Shown piece by piece: positions 41,655-50,038 of a stretch of DNA of 64,000 nucleotides. The position numbers and the translations under genes are program-made. The notes beneath the pieces are model-generated. The model did not search any database, was not told the DNA's origin, and saw only the letters and a program-made list of their open reading frames with translations. This stretch comes from Metabacillus sp. FJAT-52054 (GTDB lineage Bacteria > Bacillota > Bacilli > Bacillales > Bacillaceae), in the NCBI RefSeq assembly GCF_037201815.1, contig NZ_CP147407.1, positions 186,001 to 250,000 of the forward strand, in the 5' to 3' direction. How positions within the stretch are numbered: the first letter of the stretch is position 1; every line of letters starts with the position of its first letter.

Positions 41655-41912
41655 TTGAAAAACACGCTTGACGCCATTGAACAGTTTTTTAGTGAACACC
41701 TTACGTCCCCTCATAAGATTCCTTCTGTTGAACCTGACGATGAGGGGTTCCGCGCATTGGTCGAGATTATTGAAGAAAAAGAGTATATGAGAAAATATGC
41801 ACGGGATGAGATGGTGGGCGTGTACGATGTGAAATTAAACAGTCAAAACGAGGTCATCTCGTATTCGCGAAAATATTTAAAGCACCGTGGAGAGACGGGC
41901 CAATGGGATTGA
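41655..41912 (+). CDS. gvpR: Gas vesicle protein, GvpO/GvpR family
   Basis: The 85-residue protein has the GvpO-type core: FRALVEIIEEKEYMRKYARDEMVGVYDVKLNSQNEVISYSRKYLKHRG. In B. megaterium the equivalent gene (gvpR) lies in the gas-vesicle operon. The start is TTG, with AAAGGG about 11 bases upstream. Its end overlaps the next gene by 10 bases. The accessory role in vesicle assembly is not defined. It begins the short gvp cluster here. Confidence 0.75.
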   Translation: MKNTLDAIEQFFSEHLTSPHKIPSVEPDDEGFRALVEIIEEKEYMRKYARDEMVGVYDVKLNSQNEVISYSRKYLKHRGETGQWD

Positions 41913-42640
41913 ATTCTGATGCAGGACTTTACGTTTTTTGCATAGCTGCAGGGCCGGGCTGTGAAGCGGAGAGGAGCGTTTATTTTAACGGAATGGACCG
42001 TGAATTGCTGATTATTCCGTATAAGGATCTGTTCCTGGCAGCCGCTGAGGTGCCGCTGCTGTTAAGGCCATCAAAAGAAAATCTGCTTCTGCATCAAAAG
42101 ATCATCACCTCCTTTATGGATGGCAGCGAGGCTGTCTTTCCGTTCAGCTTCGGGCACATTGTTCATTCCTTGAATGAGGCGGAAGGTCTGCTAAAACGCC
42201 TTTATCCCGAGCTTCAGGGAATTCTCCCACCCCTTAAGGGAAGAATAGAGGTCGGTCTGAAGGTGATTGGAAAAAAAGAATGGCTGTCACAGGAATACGA
42301 TAAAAAAGTGAAGCCCAATAAAAGCACCCTTTATAAAGACCGGATTAAACAGGGAGAGCTTGCCGAACGTTTTTTTCTTTCTATAAGAAAGCAATTTGAC
42401 GAGAGCATTCATCAAAAGCTTCATGATGCTGCGGATGATTCCAGGCAGAATGACATTTTGACAGAAACGATGCTGCTGAACGGATCGTATCTCATTAGAA
42501 GAGAGCAAGAGACTTCATTTGACGAGCTTGTATCAGAGCTTTACGAAACATTCAAGGATCAGGCTGAGTTTGTCTATACGGGTCCATGGCCGCCATATAA
42601 CTTCATTAACATTCATTTGAAAGCAGAGAAAAGCTCATGA
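41903..42640 (+). CDS. gvpF: Gas vesicle protein, GvpF/GvpL family
   Basis: The 245-residue protein has the two-part GvpF/L layout: an N-terminal domain (LYVFCIAAG, ELLIIPYKDLFLAAAEVP, AVFPFSFGHIVHSLNEAE) and a C-terminal domain ending in the hallmark FVYTGPWPPYNF. GvpF/L proteins act in early vesicle nucleation and contact GvpA. Position between the O/R and G genes suits gvpF. It overlaps both neighbours, indicating one operon. Confidence 0.9.
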   Translation: MGLNSDAGLYVFCIAAGPGCEAERSVYFNGMDRELLIIPYKDLFLAAAEVPLLLRPSKENLLLHQKIITSFMDGSEAVFPFSFGHIVHSLNEAEGLLKRLYPELQGILPPLKGRIEVGLKVIGKKEWLSQEYDKKVKPNKSTLYKDRIKQGELAERFFLSIRKQFDESIHQKLHDAADDSRQNDILTETMLLNGSYLIRREQETSFDELVSELYETFKDQAEFVYTGPWPPYNFINIHLKAEKSS

Positions 42641-42894
42641 TGCCTGTCCTGTTTTTGCCGCTGAAGCTGTTCCTGCTCGCTGCTGAAAAAGTAAAGGAAG
42701 AAGCGGATAAAGAATTGTATGACGTTGGAATCATCCAGAAAAACCTGCTGATGCTTGAACTCCGGCATGAAAAAAATGAAATTCACGAAGATGAGTACAG
42801 GCAGCAGTATGAAGAATGGATTAGAAGATATGAATGCGCTAAAGACATGGAAAGACGGCAGTGGAGCAAGCTGCTGGATGATGAGTCTGTATAA
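42637..42894 (+). CDS. gvpG: Gas vesicle protein GvpG
   Basis: The 85-residue protein is almost wholly helical with the GvpG pattern: PLKLFLLAAEKVKEEADKEL, then QKNLLMLELRHEKNEIHEDEYRQQYEEWI. ATG 42637 overlaps the stop of the gvpF gene (ATGA). GvpG is an accessory assembly protein. Confidence 0.85.
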   Translation: MMPVLFLPLKLFLLAAEKVKEEADKELYDVGIIQKNLLMLELRHEKNEIHEDEYRQQYEEWIRRYECAKDMERRQWSKLLDDESV

Positions 42895-42907
42895 GGGAGG
42901 CAAGGGT

Positions 42908-43189
42908 GTGCTGTCTGAACAAACGAGTTCAATTGTCGATGTACTGGAACGGATACTTGATAAAGGTGTCGTCATCGCCGGGGATATTCGGATTAACCTC
43001 GCGGATATAGAGCTTCTGACCATAAAAATCCGACTGATTGTGGCGTCTGTCGATAAAGCGAAGGAAATCGGACTGGACTGGTGGGAGAGAGATCCTTATT
43101 TAAGCTCAAAGGCAGACCCAATTGAAGAACGGCCAAGGAAAGAGCATACCGGCCTGCTTGATGCACTTGATTTGAAGAGATTAATTTAA
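42908..43189 (+). CDS. gvpJ: GvpA-family minor gas vesicle protein (GvpJ/GvpS-like)
   Basis: The 93-residue protein has the GvpA-family core SIVDVLERILDKGVVIAGDI, LADIELLTIKIRLIVASVDKAKE, followed by the DWWERDPYLSS tail typical of GvpJ-type minor components. GTG 42908 is chosen because GGGAGG lies seven bases upstream; an upstream in-frame ATG lies inside gvpG and has no site. GvpJ/S proteins are thought to help start vesicle tips. Confidence 0.85.
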   Translation: MLSEQTSSIVDVLERILDKGVVIAGDIRINLADIELLTIKIRLIVASVDKAKEIGLDWWERDPYLSSKADPIEERPRKEHTGLLDALDLKRLI

Positions 43190-43204
43190 AGGGAGGCAGT
43201 CCGT

Positions 43205-43588
43205 ATGGGTGACGATTCTCGGGAATCCTATAGACGGGATTCCATTCTGGAAACGCTTGTGATTACAGCCAATCGCCACGATTTTGAGCTGGATTTGATA
43301 TTAACTGTGGATGGCAAGGCAGTAACCGGGAGTCTTATTTCGGCTACCGACTATTTAGAAGGATTAGGGAGTTTATTTGAGCAGCGGACCGATGAGCATT
43401 CGGCCAAATTGAGTGAGCGTTTTTATGAAGCAAGCAAAGGGGCGGGAGACCATGGGACCGCTGCGTTCATTCATTTGGAAAATGTGTACATCGAAGGGGA
43501 AAAAGCGGCCGTTTCTGCACTTTGGAGAGGCAGGCTTGATCAGGTAAGCGGATTTGTCATTGGAAAGCCCGATAGGAGAACACAGTAA
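43205..43588 (+). CDS. gvpU: Gas vesicle accessory protein GvpU-like
   Basis: The 127-residue protein matches the GvpU pattern: LVITANRHDFELDLILTVDGKAVTGSLISATDYLEGL in the first half and AAFIHLENVYIEGEK...ALWRGRLDQVSGFVIG at the end. GGGAGGCAGTCCGT precedes the ATG. In B. megaterium GvpU is encoded at the end of the gas-vesicle operon and affects vesicle clustering; here it lies before gvpA. Confidence 0.8.
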   Translation: MGDDSRESYRRDSILETLVITANRHDFELDLILTVDGKAVTGSLISATDYLEGLGSLFEQRTDEHSAKLSERFYEASKGAGDHGTAAFIHLENVYIEGEKAAVSALWRGRLDQVSGFVIGKPDRRTQ

Positions 43589-43609
43589 AAAAATAAGGAG
43601 GGGTTAAAG

Positions 43610-43891
43610 ATGATGCTGGAAAAATGCAGGGATGGATCGAGCCTTGTAGAAGTCGTGGATCGCATATTAGATAAAGGAATTGTCATCGATGTCTTTGCGC
43701 GAATTTCAGTTTTGGGGATTGAATTAATTACAGTAGAGGCAAGAATCGTCGTTTCAAGTATTGAGACATGGCTGCGCTATGCTGATGCGGTTGATCTGCT
43801 GAAAAGTACTGAGGATGTTCATGATCCCAATAATGGACAATCCTACAGGGAGCCTAAGGACCTTTTAGACAACTTACTATTCCAAATATAA
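43610..43891 (+). CDS. gvpA: Gas vesicle structural protein GvpA/GvpB
   Basis: The 93-residue protein has the main shell protein sequence pattern [40 protein letters not shown] and [14 protein letters not shown]. The C-terminal tail (about 67-93, ending [10 protein letters not shown]) is longer and more polar than in typical short GvpA. AGGAGGGGTTAAAG precedes the ATG. It is last in the cluster and is followed by a terminator. Confidence 0.92.
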   Translation: MMLEKCRDGSSLVEVVDRILDKGIVIDVFARISVLGIELITVEARIVVSSIETWLRYADAVDLLKSTEDVHDPNNGQSYREPKDLLDNLLFQI

Positions 43892-43919
43892 AAACGAGAG
43901 CCGGAAGCCCTCGTTTTTT
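43891..43919. terminator. Bidirectional terminator after the gvp cluster
   Basis: AAAACGAGAG pairs with CCCTCGTTTT across CCGGAAG and is followed by TTC; the A/T arms allow function in both directions, ending the convergent DUF4025 gene too. Confidence 0.82.
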
Positions 43920-43920
43920 C

Positions 43921-44094
43921 TTATTCACCGTTTTTAGCTTTTATGCTTTGATCAATGGTTCCTGCTGCGTAATGGTCGCCAATTTGCTCGTGTGTCACTT
44001 CAAGACCAGATGTTGTATGTTCTTTTTCCTTTTCGGCCGGATCGAATGATTTGCCTGCTACCTCTGCTGCCATTTCGGTTAGTTTGGTGCTCAA
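43921..44094 (-). CDS. DUF4025 (YozQ-like) small protein
   Basis: TTG 44094 with AAAGGAG upstream encodes 57 residues: AGKSFDPAEKEKEHTTSGLEVTHEQIGDHYAAGTIDQSI. The segment TSxGLxVTHEQ...DxYxxGTxD matches DUF4025/YozQ. A longer frame upstream has no ribosome-binding site. Function unknown. Confidence 0.75.
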   Translation of the reverse strand: MSTKLTEMAAEVAGKSFDPAEKEKEHTTSGLEVTHEQIGDHYAAGTIDQSIKAKNGE

Positions 44095-44244
44095 GCTGAA
44101 TCGCTCCTTTCGATGTGGATGCATCTTTTTGATGCACCTACTTGTCCATTCCCGATTTTTCGTTATCTTACACAGTTTTATTTCTTTGAAGGAACAAGTT
44201 GTGTATAATCCGAGTGAAGTGATTAATGGAAGGACGGTGTTAGG

Positions 44245-44547
44245 ATGCTGACAATTACTAGCCACGAAGCGGAACTGCTTGAAGATCCGTTTGGGATTTT
44301 GCCTGGTGACCGCTATGAATTTTTATTGGATTTGGATGTTCCGGAGGATGATGAGCTTTATTCGGAGAACGGAATTTACTTGCGGGTGATTTTCCTTCTG
44401 GAGAATGAGCAGGCGCGGATTACTCAATATCAATTTTATGAAAAAGAGACAGAACAGAGCTTTGACTTTGGTTTGGATGAGGAAGAGGAAGCAATGGTTG
44501 CCTCTTATTGCCTTGAGCATTTGCCTGAGGAAAAGGAAGAAGAATAA
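44245..44547 (+). CDS. DUF6509-type small acidic protein
   Basis: The 100-residue acidic protein begins MLTITSHEAELLEDPFGILPGDRYEFLLDLDVPEDDELYS and ends with an acidic helix (DEEEEAMVASYCLEHLPEE). The first half resembles DUF6509 proteins of Bacillus. AAGGACGGTGTTAGG precedes the ATG and a TATAAT lies near 44205. It is divergent from the DUF4025 gene. Function unknown. Confidence 0.7.
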   Translation: MLTITSHEAELLEDPFGILPGDRYEFLLDLDVPEDDELYSENGIYLRVIFLLENEQARITQYQFYEKETEQSFDFGLDEEEEAMVASYCLEHLPEEKEEE

Positions 44548-44866
44548 GAAAAGGGACTTTCTGGTAAGTGAGTTTTCAAAGCTCCTTTCGCTTTTTAGGA
44601 TTTGTTTTGGCTGATTTCCGCTGCAGGCTGCTCGCTTTCCGCGGGGCGGGCGGTGAGCCTCCTCAGCGCTTTGCGCCTGCGGGGTCTCACCTGTCCCGCT
44701 GCTCTCAGCACGGAGTCTCGCGCCTTCCACTCCAATCAGCCTAACCCATAATTGTTCAAATTACATATTTTAAAAAAACAAATCCCCGGAATGCTCACAC
44801 AGTGTCCTGTGGATTTCAAATTCAATCATCAATTACTCTCTGCAGGACTTTTAGACAGCCCCATTC
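44547..44866. repeat. MITE-like dispersed repeat, copy 2
   Basis: About 320 bases collinear with 10985-11313, including TTTCCGCTGCAGGCTGCTCG, GCGGGCGGTGAGCCTCCTC and CTGTCCCGCTGCTCTCAGCA. The right end (TTAGACAGCCCC) is conserved; the left end is more diverged. The remaining bases 44867-45250 show no supported gene. Confidence 0.8.
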
Positions 44867-45252
44867 AATCCCTAGAAAAAGGACCTGACCGTTCAAACTG
44901 AAGGCAAGCATGCAGATAAAATAAGTAGTCTTATTTAAAGACCTGATATTCCCATTGCGGATAAGCACGTTCATGGAACTGGTCAAAGCTTCAAAAACAT
45001 AAGTGGAAATAAATACACAGGTGCAATAGAAGCAATTTTCCCCACCTGATTTACGGATATATTAAATATTAAATTCAATTCCTGTTGCTATTCTTAATCA
45101 GTATGGACAATGGACTATTAACTTTAAAGTAAAATGAATTAAAAAAACCTTTACTGAAAGGTAGCTTCAGTTTTACCTCTTTATAGCTCTTCTCCTACTA
45201 TACAAAAAACTGCCGACAACTTCCTTAAAAAAAGGATTTTGCCGACAGTCTG

Positions 45253-45279
45253 AAAGGCTGCCGGACAGCAGCCTTTTTC
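45253..45279. terminator. Hairpin at the end of the 133-aa gene
   Basis: AAAGGCTGC pairs with GCAGCCTTT. The plus side has TTTTTCTT; the minus side has only TTTC, so it is weak for the minus-strand gene it follows. A second T-run (minus strand) lies near 45205. Confidence 0.5.
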
Positions 45280-45681
45280 TTATGCCGTTTTATTTCCGGC
45301 TTCCGCGATATGGAACATGAGGTGGGCAAGGTGATGAATGGGACCGTACACTTCCTCGTCGCCTTCTGATGCCTGCTGTTCTTCGCTGAATTCAAGATCA
45401 TTTAAGTAAAGTGCTGTAAACTGGTAGAAATCTTTCAATTCAAATCCATAGCATGCAACCGGATCTTCCTCGTTTTCCTCATACTGCAGAACAAGATAGG
45501 ATTCGTTGCGGTCTTTATCCTCGGCATCGAAAAATACAAAGTAGCCTACATTTGTATCAAGCTCGAATAAATGGCGGGTCCCGCCTTCCGTTTTGGCTGC
45601 AAAATCCTCTTCAGACAGCTTATAGACCGTCATGTCCTCTGTTTCGTCTTCTTTATGAAATGCTACTGTAAAAGTCTCCAT
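45280..45681 (-). CDS. Conserved acidic protein of unknown function (133 aa)
   Basis: The protein is acidic and soluble, with FELDTNVGYFVFFDAEDKDRNESYLVLQYEENEEDPVACYGFELKDFYQF and a C-terminal YGPIHHLAHLMFHIAE helix. I recall similar unnamed proteins in Bacillus but cannot name a family. GAGGAGGAGTACAA precedes the ATG. It is downstream of, and in the same direction as, a broken phosphoesterase gene. Confidence 0.75.
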   Translation of the reverse strand: METFTVAFHKEDETEDMTVYKLSEEDFAAKTEGGTRHLFELDTNVGYFVFFDAEDKDRNESYLVLQYEENEEDPVACYGFELKDFYQFTALYLNDLEFSEEQQASEGDEEVYGPIHHLAHLMFHIAEAGNKTA

Positions 45682-45711
45682 TTGTACTCCTCCTCAGAAT
45701 TATGTACGTGT

Positions 45712-46220
45712 TTAGTATGACCCTTTTTTGAAAAAAACGTGTTCGGCCTGAAGCGTCTCTCCAATGTTGATGAGCCCGAAGGAGAAGCGGGGCTGCCTTC
45801 TTTTGTCAGTCGGGGAGCCCGGATTAAAGATGAGAAGCCCCTTGTCCTGTTTTTGGACGGGAATATGAGAGTGGCCAAAGATCAGACAGTCTAGATGTTC
45901 GTCTTTGAAGGCATTCAGAGCCCGCCTTTCAGTTGAAGACCCTTTTCCTTCATGGCCGTGGACAACACCGATTTTAAAGCTGTTCATGTCCAGGAGCAGA
46001 CGGCGGGGAAGCAGGTGTTTCAGCTCCTCCTCATCCGCGTTTCCGTATACCGCATGAACGTTCCGAACGTGCACAACTCGCGGTAAGAAGCAGTGTTTAG
46101 AAGATCTCCGGCATGGATGATGGCATCAGCCGTTTGAAGTTCAACTAAAAGCCGGGGCGGAAAGGATTTGGCTCTTTTAGGAACATGGGTATCGGAGAGC
46201 ACAACAATCTTCACCTTCAT
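45712..46220 (-). pseudogene. YfcE/MJ0936-type metallophosphoesterase, frameshifted
   Basis: The first frame reads VKIVVLSDTHVPKRAKSFPP and IIHAGDLLNTASYRELCTFG; a second frame then continues NVHAVYGNADEEEL, VVHGHEGKGS, LIFGHSHIPVQKQDKG and LIFNPGSPTDKR. Together they contain all the metal-binding blocks (SDTH, GDL, GNxD, GHxH) of a single enzyme of about 170 residues. One base appears to be missing near 46062-46066. Either the gene is broken or the sequence has an error. Confidence 0.82.
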
Positions 46221-46270
46221 CACCGCCTGTATTGTATGGCTAAAGAATACCACAAACCTCCGGATGAAAG

Positions 46271-46299
46271 AAAAAAAGCTGACAGGTATTGCTGTCAGC
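46271..46299 (-). terminator. Terminator of the DinB-like gene
   Basis: On the minus strand GCTGACAG pairs with CTGTCAGC, followed by TTTTTTTC. Confidence 0.88.
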
Positions 46300-46307
46300 C
46301 TAAAGGT

Positions 46308-46802
46308 TTAGCCCAAGGAGTGCATGTTCGCCCATTCCTCTTTGCTCGGTCCGTATACACCCGGTACGTTCAGCCCGGCCTGGCGCATCAATACCGTCAT
46401 TTGTCCGCGATGGTGAGCCTGATGCTGGATCAGCGTTCTCAGAACAGCATGAACAGGTACTTCATTTCCAAAAAATTCGCGAGTTTCATTCAACGTTTCA
46501 TCCGTCCATTGTTCCTGGATTGCTTTAAGCATAGAGTCACTTGTGTTCCTGTAATCAGATGCAATCTCTGATGCAGATTCAGGAATGGTTTCAACATGGG
46601 GAGGGTGCTGGAAATTCAATCCGGTTTGAGCAAGCATGGTGTGAAGGGCAACTGTGATATGCCACCCAAGGCCGCCAAGATAATTGTATCCTGGTGCAAT
46701 TTCCTGACTAAGCGATTCATCTGTCAGTGTCTGAAGGATTTTTTCAGTCGCTTGTGATTCTTGTTTCCATTCCTCAATGAATTCTTGCCTGGATGTAAAC
46801 AT
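46308..46802 (-). CDS. DinB-family protein
   Basis: The 164-residue four-helix protein carries the DinB metal-site histidines: one in GLGWHITVALH and two in the signature HQAHHRGQMTVLMRQAGL. AGAGGAGGAACCTGC precedes the ATG. DinB/YfiT-like proteins include thiol transferases, but most are uncharacterised. No SOS box was noticed upstream. Confidence 0.88.
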   Translation of the reverse strand: MFTSRQEFIEEWKQESQATEKILQTLTDESLSQEIAPGYNYLGGLGWHITVALHTMLAQTGLNFQHPPHVETIPESASEIASDYRNTSDSMLKAIQEQWTDETLNETREFFGNEVPVHAVLRTLIQHQAHHRGQMTVLMRQAGLNVPGVYGPSKEEWANMHSLG

Positions 46803-46951
46803 GCAGGTTCCTCCTCTTTCTATCTATGAGTTCTTTTTATTGTCACTCTTATCCTATAAGGTTCTTTACCCGATTATTGAAAAAACAAGACCAGTTCCTA
46901 AAAAATAATGCTCCCCCTGCGATATAATGAAGCAAAAAAGGAGGGGACGGT

Positions 46952-47677
46952 TTGTTTTTACGAAGCATCCGGCTTAAGCCAATCAGCGGAGCTATGCCTG
47001 ATTATTACCCATTCAGCATACCGGCATTACAAAATTTAACAGAACTTTCGTTTCACAGTGATGTGACTTTTTTCTGCGGAGAAAATGGTTCAGGAAAATC
47101 AACCCTGCTTGAAGCGATTGCCTTTCAATGCGGGTTTCACACTGCAGGAGGCAGCCGCCATAACCGCTACGAGGTTCATGCATCGAATTCCGATCTTGGG
47201 GAGCATCTACAGCTTTCATGGCTCCCAAGAGCGCAGGATGGGTTCTTTTTTAGGGCCGAATCCTTTTACCAGTTTGCAAGCCATATTGACGAAATAGATG
47301 AGAATGAATTTAAAAGCTACGGCGGGAAATCCCTTCATCACCAATCACATGGAGAATCCTTTTTGTCGCTGTTTACCAACAGGCTGAACGGAAGAGCCAT
47401 TTATCTTCTCGATGAACCGGAGGCAGCGTTATCCCCGCAAAGGCAGCTTGCCCTTCTCAGAGTGATATATGATCTGACAAAGGAAGGGGGTGCGCAGTTT
47501 ATTATTGCGACCCATTCTCCCATTTTGCTTGGGTACCCCGGTGCATCCATCCGGTTATTTGAAGAGGGAGAGATTGTAGAAACAGAATATGAAAATACGG
47601 AACATTACAGTCTGACTAAATATTTTCTCCAGAACAGGGAAAGGCTCTTGGCTGAGCTTTTTAAAGAGGAAGAGTAA
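46952..47677 (+). CDS. AAA-type ATPase (COG3910-like, ABC/RecF-type P-loop)
   Basis: The 241-residue protein has Walker A FFCGENGSGKSTLLEA (about 45-53), a signature-like SHGESFL, Walker B AIYLLDEPEAALSP and a switch histidine in IATHSPILLG. It lacks membrane segments and resembles predicted ATPases of the COG3910 type. TTG 46952 is preceded by AGGAGGGG. A TATAAT at 46923-46928 is its likely -10. Role unknown. Confidence 0.82.
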   Translation: MFLRSIRLKPISGAMPDYYPFSIPALQNLTELSFHSDVTFFCGENGSGKSTLLEAIAFQCGFHTAGGSRHNRYEVHASNSDLGEHLQLSWLPRAQDGFFFRAESFYQFASHIDEIDENEFKSYGGKSLHHQSHGESFLSLFTNRLNGRAIYLLDEPEAALSPQRQLALLRVIYDLTKEGGAQFIIATHSPILLGYPGASIRLFEEGEIVETEYENTEHYSLTKYFLQNRERLLAELFKEEE

Positions 47678-47702
47678 AAAAACCAAGAGCCGGGGCTCTT
47701 GG
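47676..47702 (-). terminator. Terminator of the alcohol dehydrogenase gene
   Basis: CCAAGAGCC pairs with GGCTCTTGG; the minus strand continues with TTTTTTT. It also follows the ATPase gene stop on the plus strand. Confidence 0.88.
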
Positions 47703-47710
47703 GATTCAGG

Positions 47711-48877
47711 TTAAAACGTAACATCTTCTCCGTTGTAGGCGGCATGGAATAATTTTCGCATCTCATCCTCGGAGGTTTCACGGGGATTCGTTGATGTGCA
47801 CGGGTCTTCAATGGCGTTTTTGGCCATTTCATCCACATGCTTTTCAAACAGCTCCTCCGAAATTCCATACTCCTTCAAGGAATTTGGTACATTCATTTCT
47901 TTGTTCAAAGAGCGTACCCACTCAACAAGTGAATCGGTCAACTCCTCACTGTTTTCACCCTTCAAGCCAAGACGCTTCGCAATAGCAGCAAAACGGTCAG
48001 CAGATACGGTGCGGTTGAACTGGATCACATACGGCAAATAGATACCGTTCGCACAGCCATGAGGTATTTCAAACGCCGGACCGCTCTTGTGGGCCATGCT
48101 ATGAACGTTTCCGAGCACCGCATTGGAGAAGGCCATGCCTGCCATCGCCTGTGCGTAATGCACCTGTTCTCTCGATTCTTTGCTGCCTTTATAAGAAGAA
48201 ACAAGGTGATCCTTTAGAATTTCCGCCGCTTCAATGGCAAGCGAATCTGTAAAGACCGTTCTTGGCTTCGCTACGTATGACTCAATACTATGGGTAACAG
48301 CATCCATGCCGCTGTATGCAATCAACTTTTGAGGAAGATCCTCCACCATAACCGGATCGATAATCGCGATATCCGGTGTCAGCTCAAAGCTTGCAATCGG
48401 ATATTTAATTCCCGTTTTCCCGTCCGTTATGACCGATAGGTTGGAAATCTCGGAAGCCGTCCCGCTTGTAGTCGGAATGCCGATAAATTTAGCTTTCTTG
48501 CGAAGGGGAGGCAGATTGAACAGTTTGATGGTCTCTTCAAACGTAATCTCAGGATATTCATAAAAGATCCACATGGCTTTTGCCGCATCCATAGGGGATC
48601 CGCCGCCCACTCCGATAATCCAATCCGGTTCAAAATCACGTAGATGCTGGGCCTGTTCCTGTGCCGTTTCGATTGTCGGCTCCTCGGTTATGCCTTCAAT
48701 TACCTTTGTCTCAATGTCTTTTTCAGAAAGGTAAGATAGAATTTTATCAAGGTGTCCATTTTCTTTGACAGACCCGCCGCCGATGACAATAGCCGCTTTT
48801 CTGCCTTCAAGCTCTTTCAGTTTTTCTAACGCATTCTCTCCAAAAAAGATGTCTCTTGGTATAGTAAAGCGATTCAT
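47711..48877 (-). CDS. Iron-containing alcohol dehydrogenase
   Basis: The 388-residue protein belongs to the group III iron-dependent dehydrogenases: NAD site GVGGGSPMDAAKA, PTTSGTASE and the metal-binding AYSGMDAVTHSIESYVA, SMAHKSGPAFEIPHGCANGI. It probably interconverts alcohols and aldehydes with NAD(P)H. AAGGAG lies eight bases before the ATG. Natural substrate unknown. Confidence 0.92.
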   Translation of the reverse strand: MNRFTIPRDIFFGENALEKLKELEGRKAAIVIGGGSVKENGHLDKILSYLSEKDIETKVIEGITEEPTIETAQEQAQHLRDFEPDWIIGVGGGSPMDAAKAMWIFYEYPEITFEETIKLFNLPPLRKKAKFIGIPTTSGTASEISNLSVITDGKTGIKYPIASFELTPDIAIIDPVMVEDLPQKLIAYSGMDAVTHSIESYVAKPRTVFTDSLAIEAAEILKDHLVSSYKGSKESREQVHYAQAMAGMAFSNAVLGNVHSMAHKSGPAFEIPHGCANGIYLPYVIQFNRTVSADRFAAIAKRLGLKGENSEELTDSLVEWVRSLNKEMNVPNSLKEYGISEELFEKHVDEMAKNAIEDPCTSTNPRETSEDEMRKLFHAAYNGEDVTF

Positions 48878-49028
48878 GTGTAAAACTCCTTCTTTAGTGA
48901 GTGTGGTTTGGCTATATTAATGCATTACCTTGTTTGGGAGAGACTAAACATATGCATGTGCAGGCAAATGTTTATCCCTCAGGGAAGTTTTGTTCTATAG
49001 TATAAGCACAGAAAAAGGAGGAATGGAC

Positions 49029-49316
49029 ATGTCTCAAATTACAATCAATGCCATTATGAAAGCGAAATCCGGCAAAGAAGAACAGCTCTTTGGTGAAATG
49101 AAAAAGGCGCTCGCTCCTTCAAGAGCGGAGGAAGGCTGCATCAGCTATGATCTTCATCGCTCAAAAGAGGATCCGGGAGTCTTCGTTTTTTATGAAAACT
49201 GGAAGGACCAGGCTGCAGTTGATGCCCATATGCAATCCGCCCATTATCAGGCTTACCGCGAGGCAATCGCTGATCTCATTGAAACGAGAGACGTGCATTT
49301 TTTGGAAAAAGTATAA
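49029..49316 (+). CDS. ABM-domain (YgiN-like) quinol monooxygenase family protein
   Basis: The 95-residue protein has the antibiotic-biosynthesis-monooxygenase ferredoxin-like fold: ITINAIMKAKSGKEEQLFGEM, EEGCISYDLHRSKEDPGVFVFYENWKDQAAVDAHMQS and FLEKV. The start at 49029 has AAAGGAGG upstream; an earlier in-frame start lacks one. Members act on quinols or similar aromatics; substrate unknown. Confidence 0.88.
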   Translation: MSQITINAIMKAKSGKEEQLFGEMKKALAPSRAEEGCISYDLHRSKEDPGVFVFYENWKDQAAVDAHMQSAHYQAYREAIADLIETRDVHFLEKV

Positions 49317-49325
49317 TGGTATTCC

Positions 49326-49355
49326 GCACACCGTTTTCAAACGGTGTGCTTTTTT
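49326..49355 (+). terminator. Terminator after the ABM gene
   Basis: GCACACCGTTT pairs with AAACGGTGTGC across TC, followed by TTTTTT. Confidence 0.93.
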
Positions 49356-49418
49356 ATGGAAATTCAGCTTTTAGTATTGAAAATCAGAGCGGCCGTATTA
49401 TAATTGAAAATGCTTAAA

Positions 49419-49466
49419 GTAAACTTTTAGTAATGTAAAACAAAACTTCTTCGCATGAAAGTTTAC
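49419..49466. promoter_or_regulatory. Inverted repeat upstream of the XRE-cupin regulator
   Basis: GTAAACTTT (49419-49427) and AAAGTTTAC (49458-49466) form an inverted pair just ahead of TATTATAAA, the probable -10. It could be an autoregulatory operator. Confidence 0.35.
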
Positions 49467-49495
49467 CTATTATAAACAGGAATGAAGGGTATTGT

Positions 49496-50038
49496 ATGCA
49501 AATAGGAAAAAAAATAAAAAATCTGCGTCTGAAAAGCGGTCTGACTCAGGAAGAACTTGGTGAACGCACAGATTTAAGCAAAGGCTACATATCTCAGCTT
49601 GAACGGGATTTAAGCTCTCCGTCTATGGAAACCTTTTTCAGCATTCTGGAAGTGCTGGGATGCACCCCGGAAAAGTTTTTTGAATCTGGAGATTCTATTC
49701 AGAAGGTTGTGTATTCAGAAGAAGATCAAACAGGGTATAAAGATGAAGAGAAGGGCTACGAAATTCACTGGCTCGTTCCTGAATCCAATGAGAAGGAAAT
49801 GGAACCGATCCGTCTTCTTTTTAAGGAAAATGGGGAATTTAAAGAATTTGAACCCTCCTCATCCGAAACATACGGGTATTGTTTGAGCGGAAGAGTGGCT
49901 ATTCGCATCGGCACCAGATATTACAGTGCGAGTGCAGGGGAATCAATTTATTTTTCTGCTGCAGATACTCACCAGATTACAAATGACTTCAACGGACCAT
50001 CAGAGATTATCCTCGTCGCTACCAATTCCTACTTATAA
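49496..50038 (+). CDS. XRE-family regulator with C-terminal cupin domain
   Basis: The 180-residue protein has an N-terminal helix-turn-helix (IGKKIKNLRLKSGLTQEELGERTDLSKGYISQLERDLSSPS) and a C-terminal cupin (about 105-178, with GYCLSGRVAIRIG and ADTHQI). This is the PuuR-like layout often encoded before potABCD in Firmicutes, where it probably senses polyamine status. The potA gene follows after 37 bases. GAAGGG precedes the ATG. Confidence 0.9.
   Translation: MQIGKKIKNLRLKSGLTQEELGERTDLSKGYISQLERDLSSPSMETFFSILEVLGCTPEKFFESGDSIQKVVYSEEDQTGYKDEEKGYEIHWLVPESNEKEMEPIRLLFKENGEFKEFEPSSSETYGYCLSGRVAIRIGTRYYSASAGESIYFSAADTHQITNDFNGPSEIILVATNSYL

Noticed and set aside
44867..45250. Short minus-strand open stretch containing MNVLIRNGNIRSLNK
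   Set aside because: About 50 codons running out of the repeat, no ribosome-binding site and no recognised family; could be a decayed fragment but not supportable.
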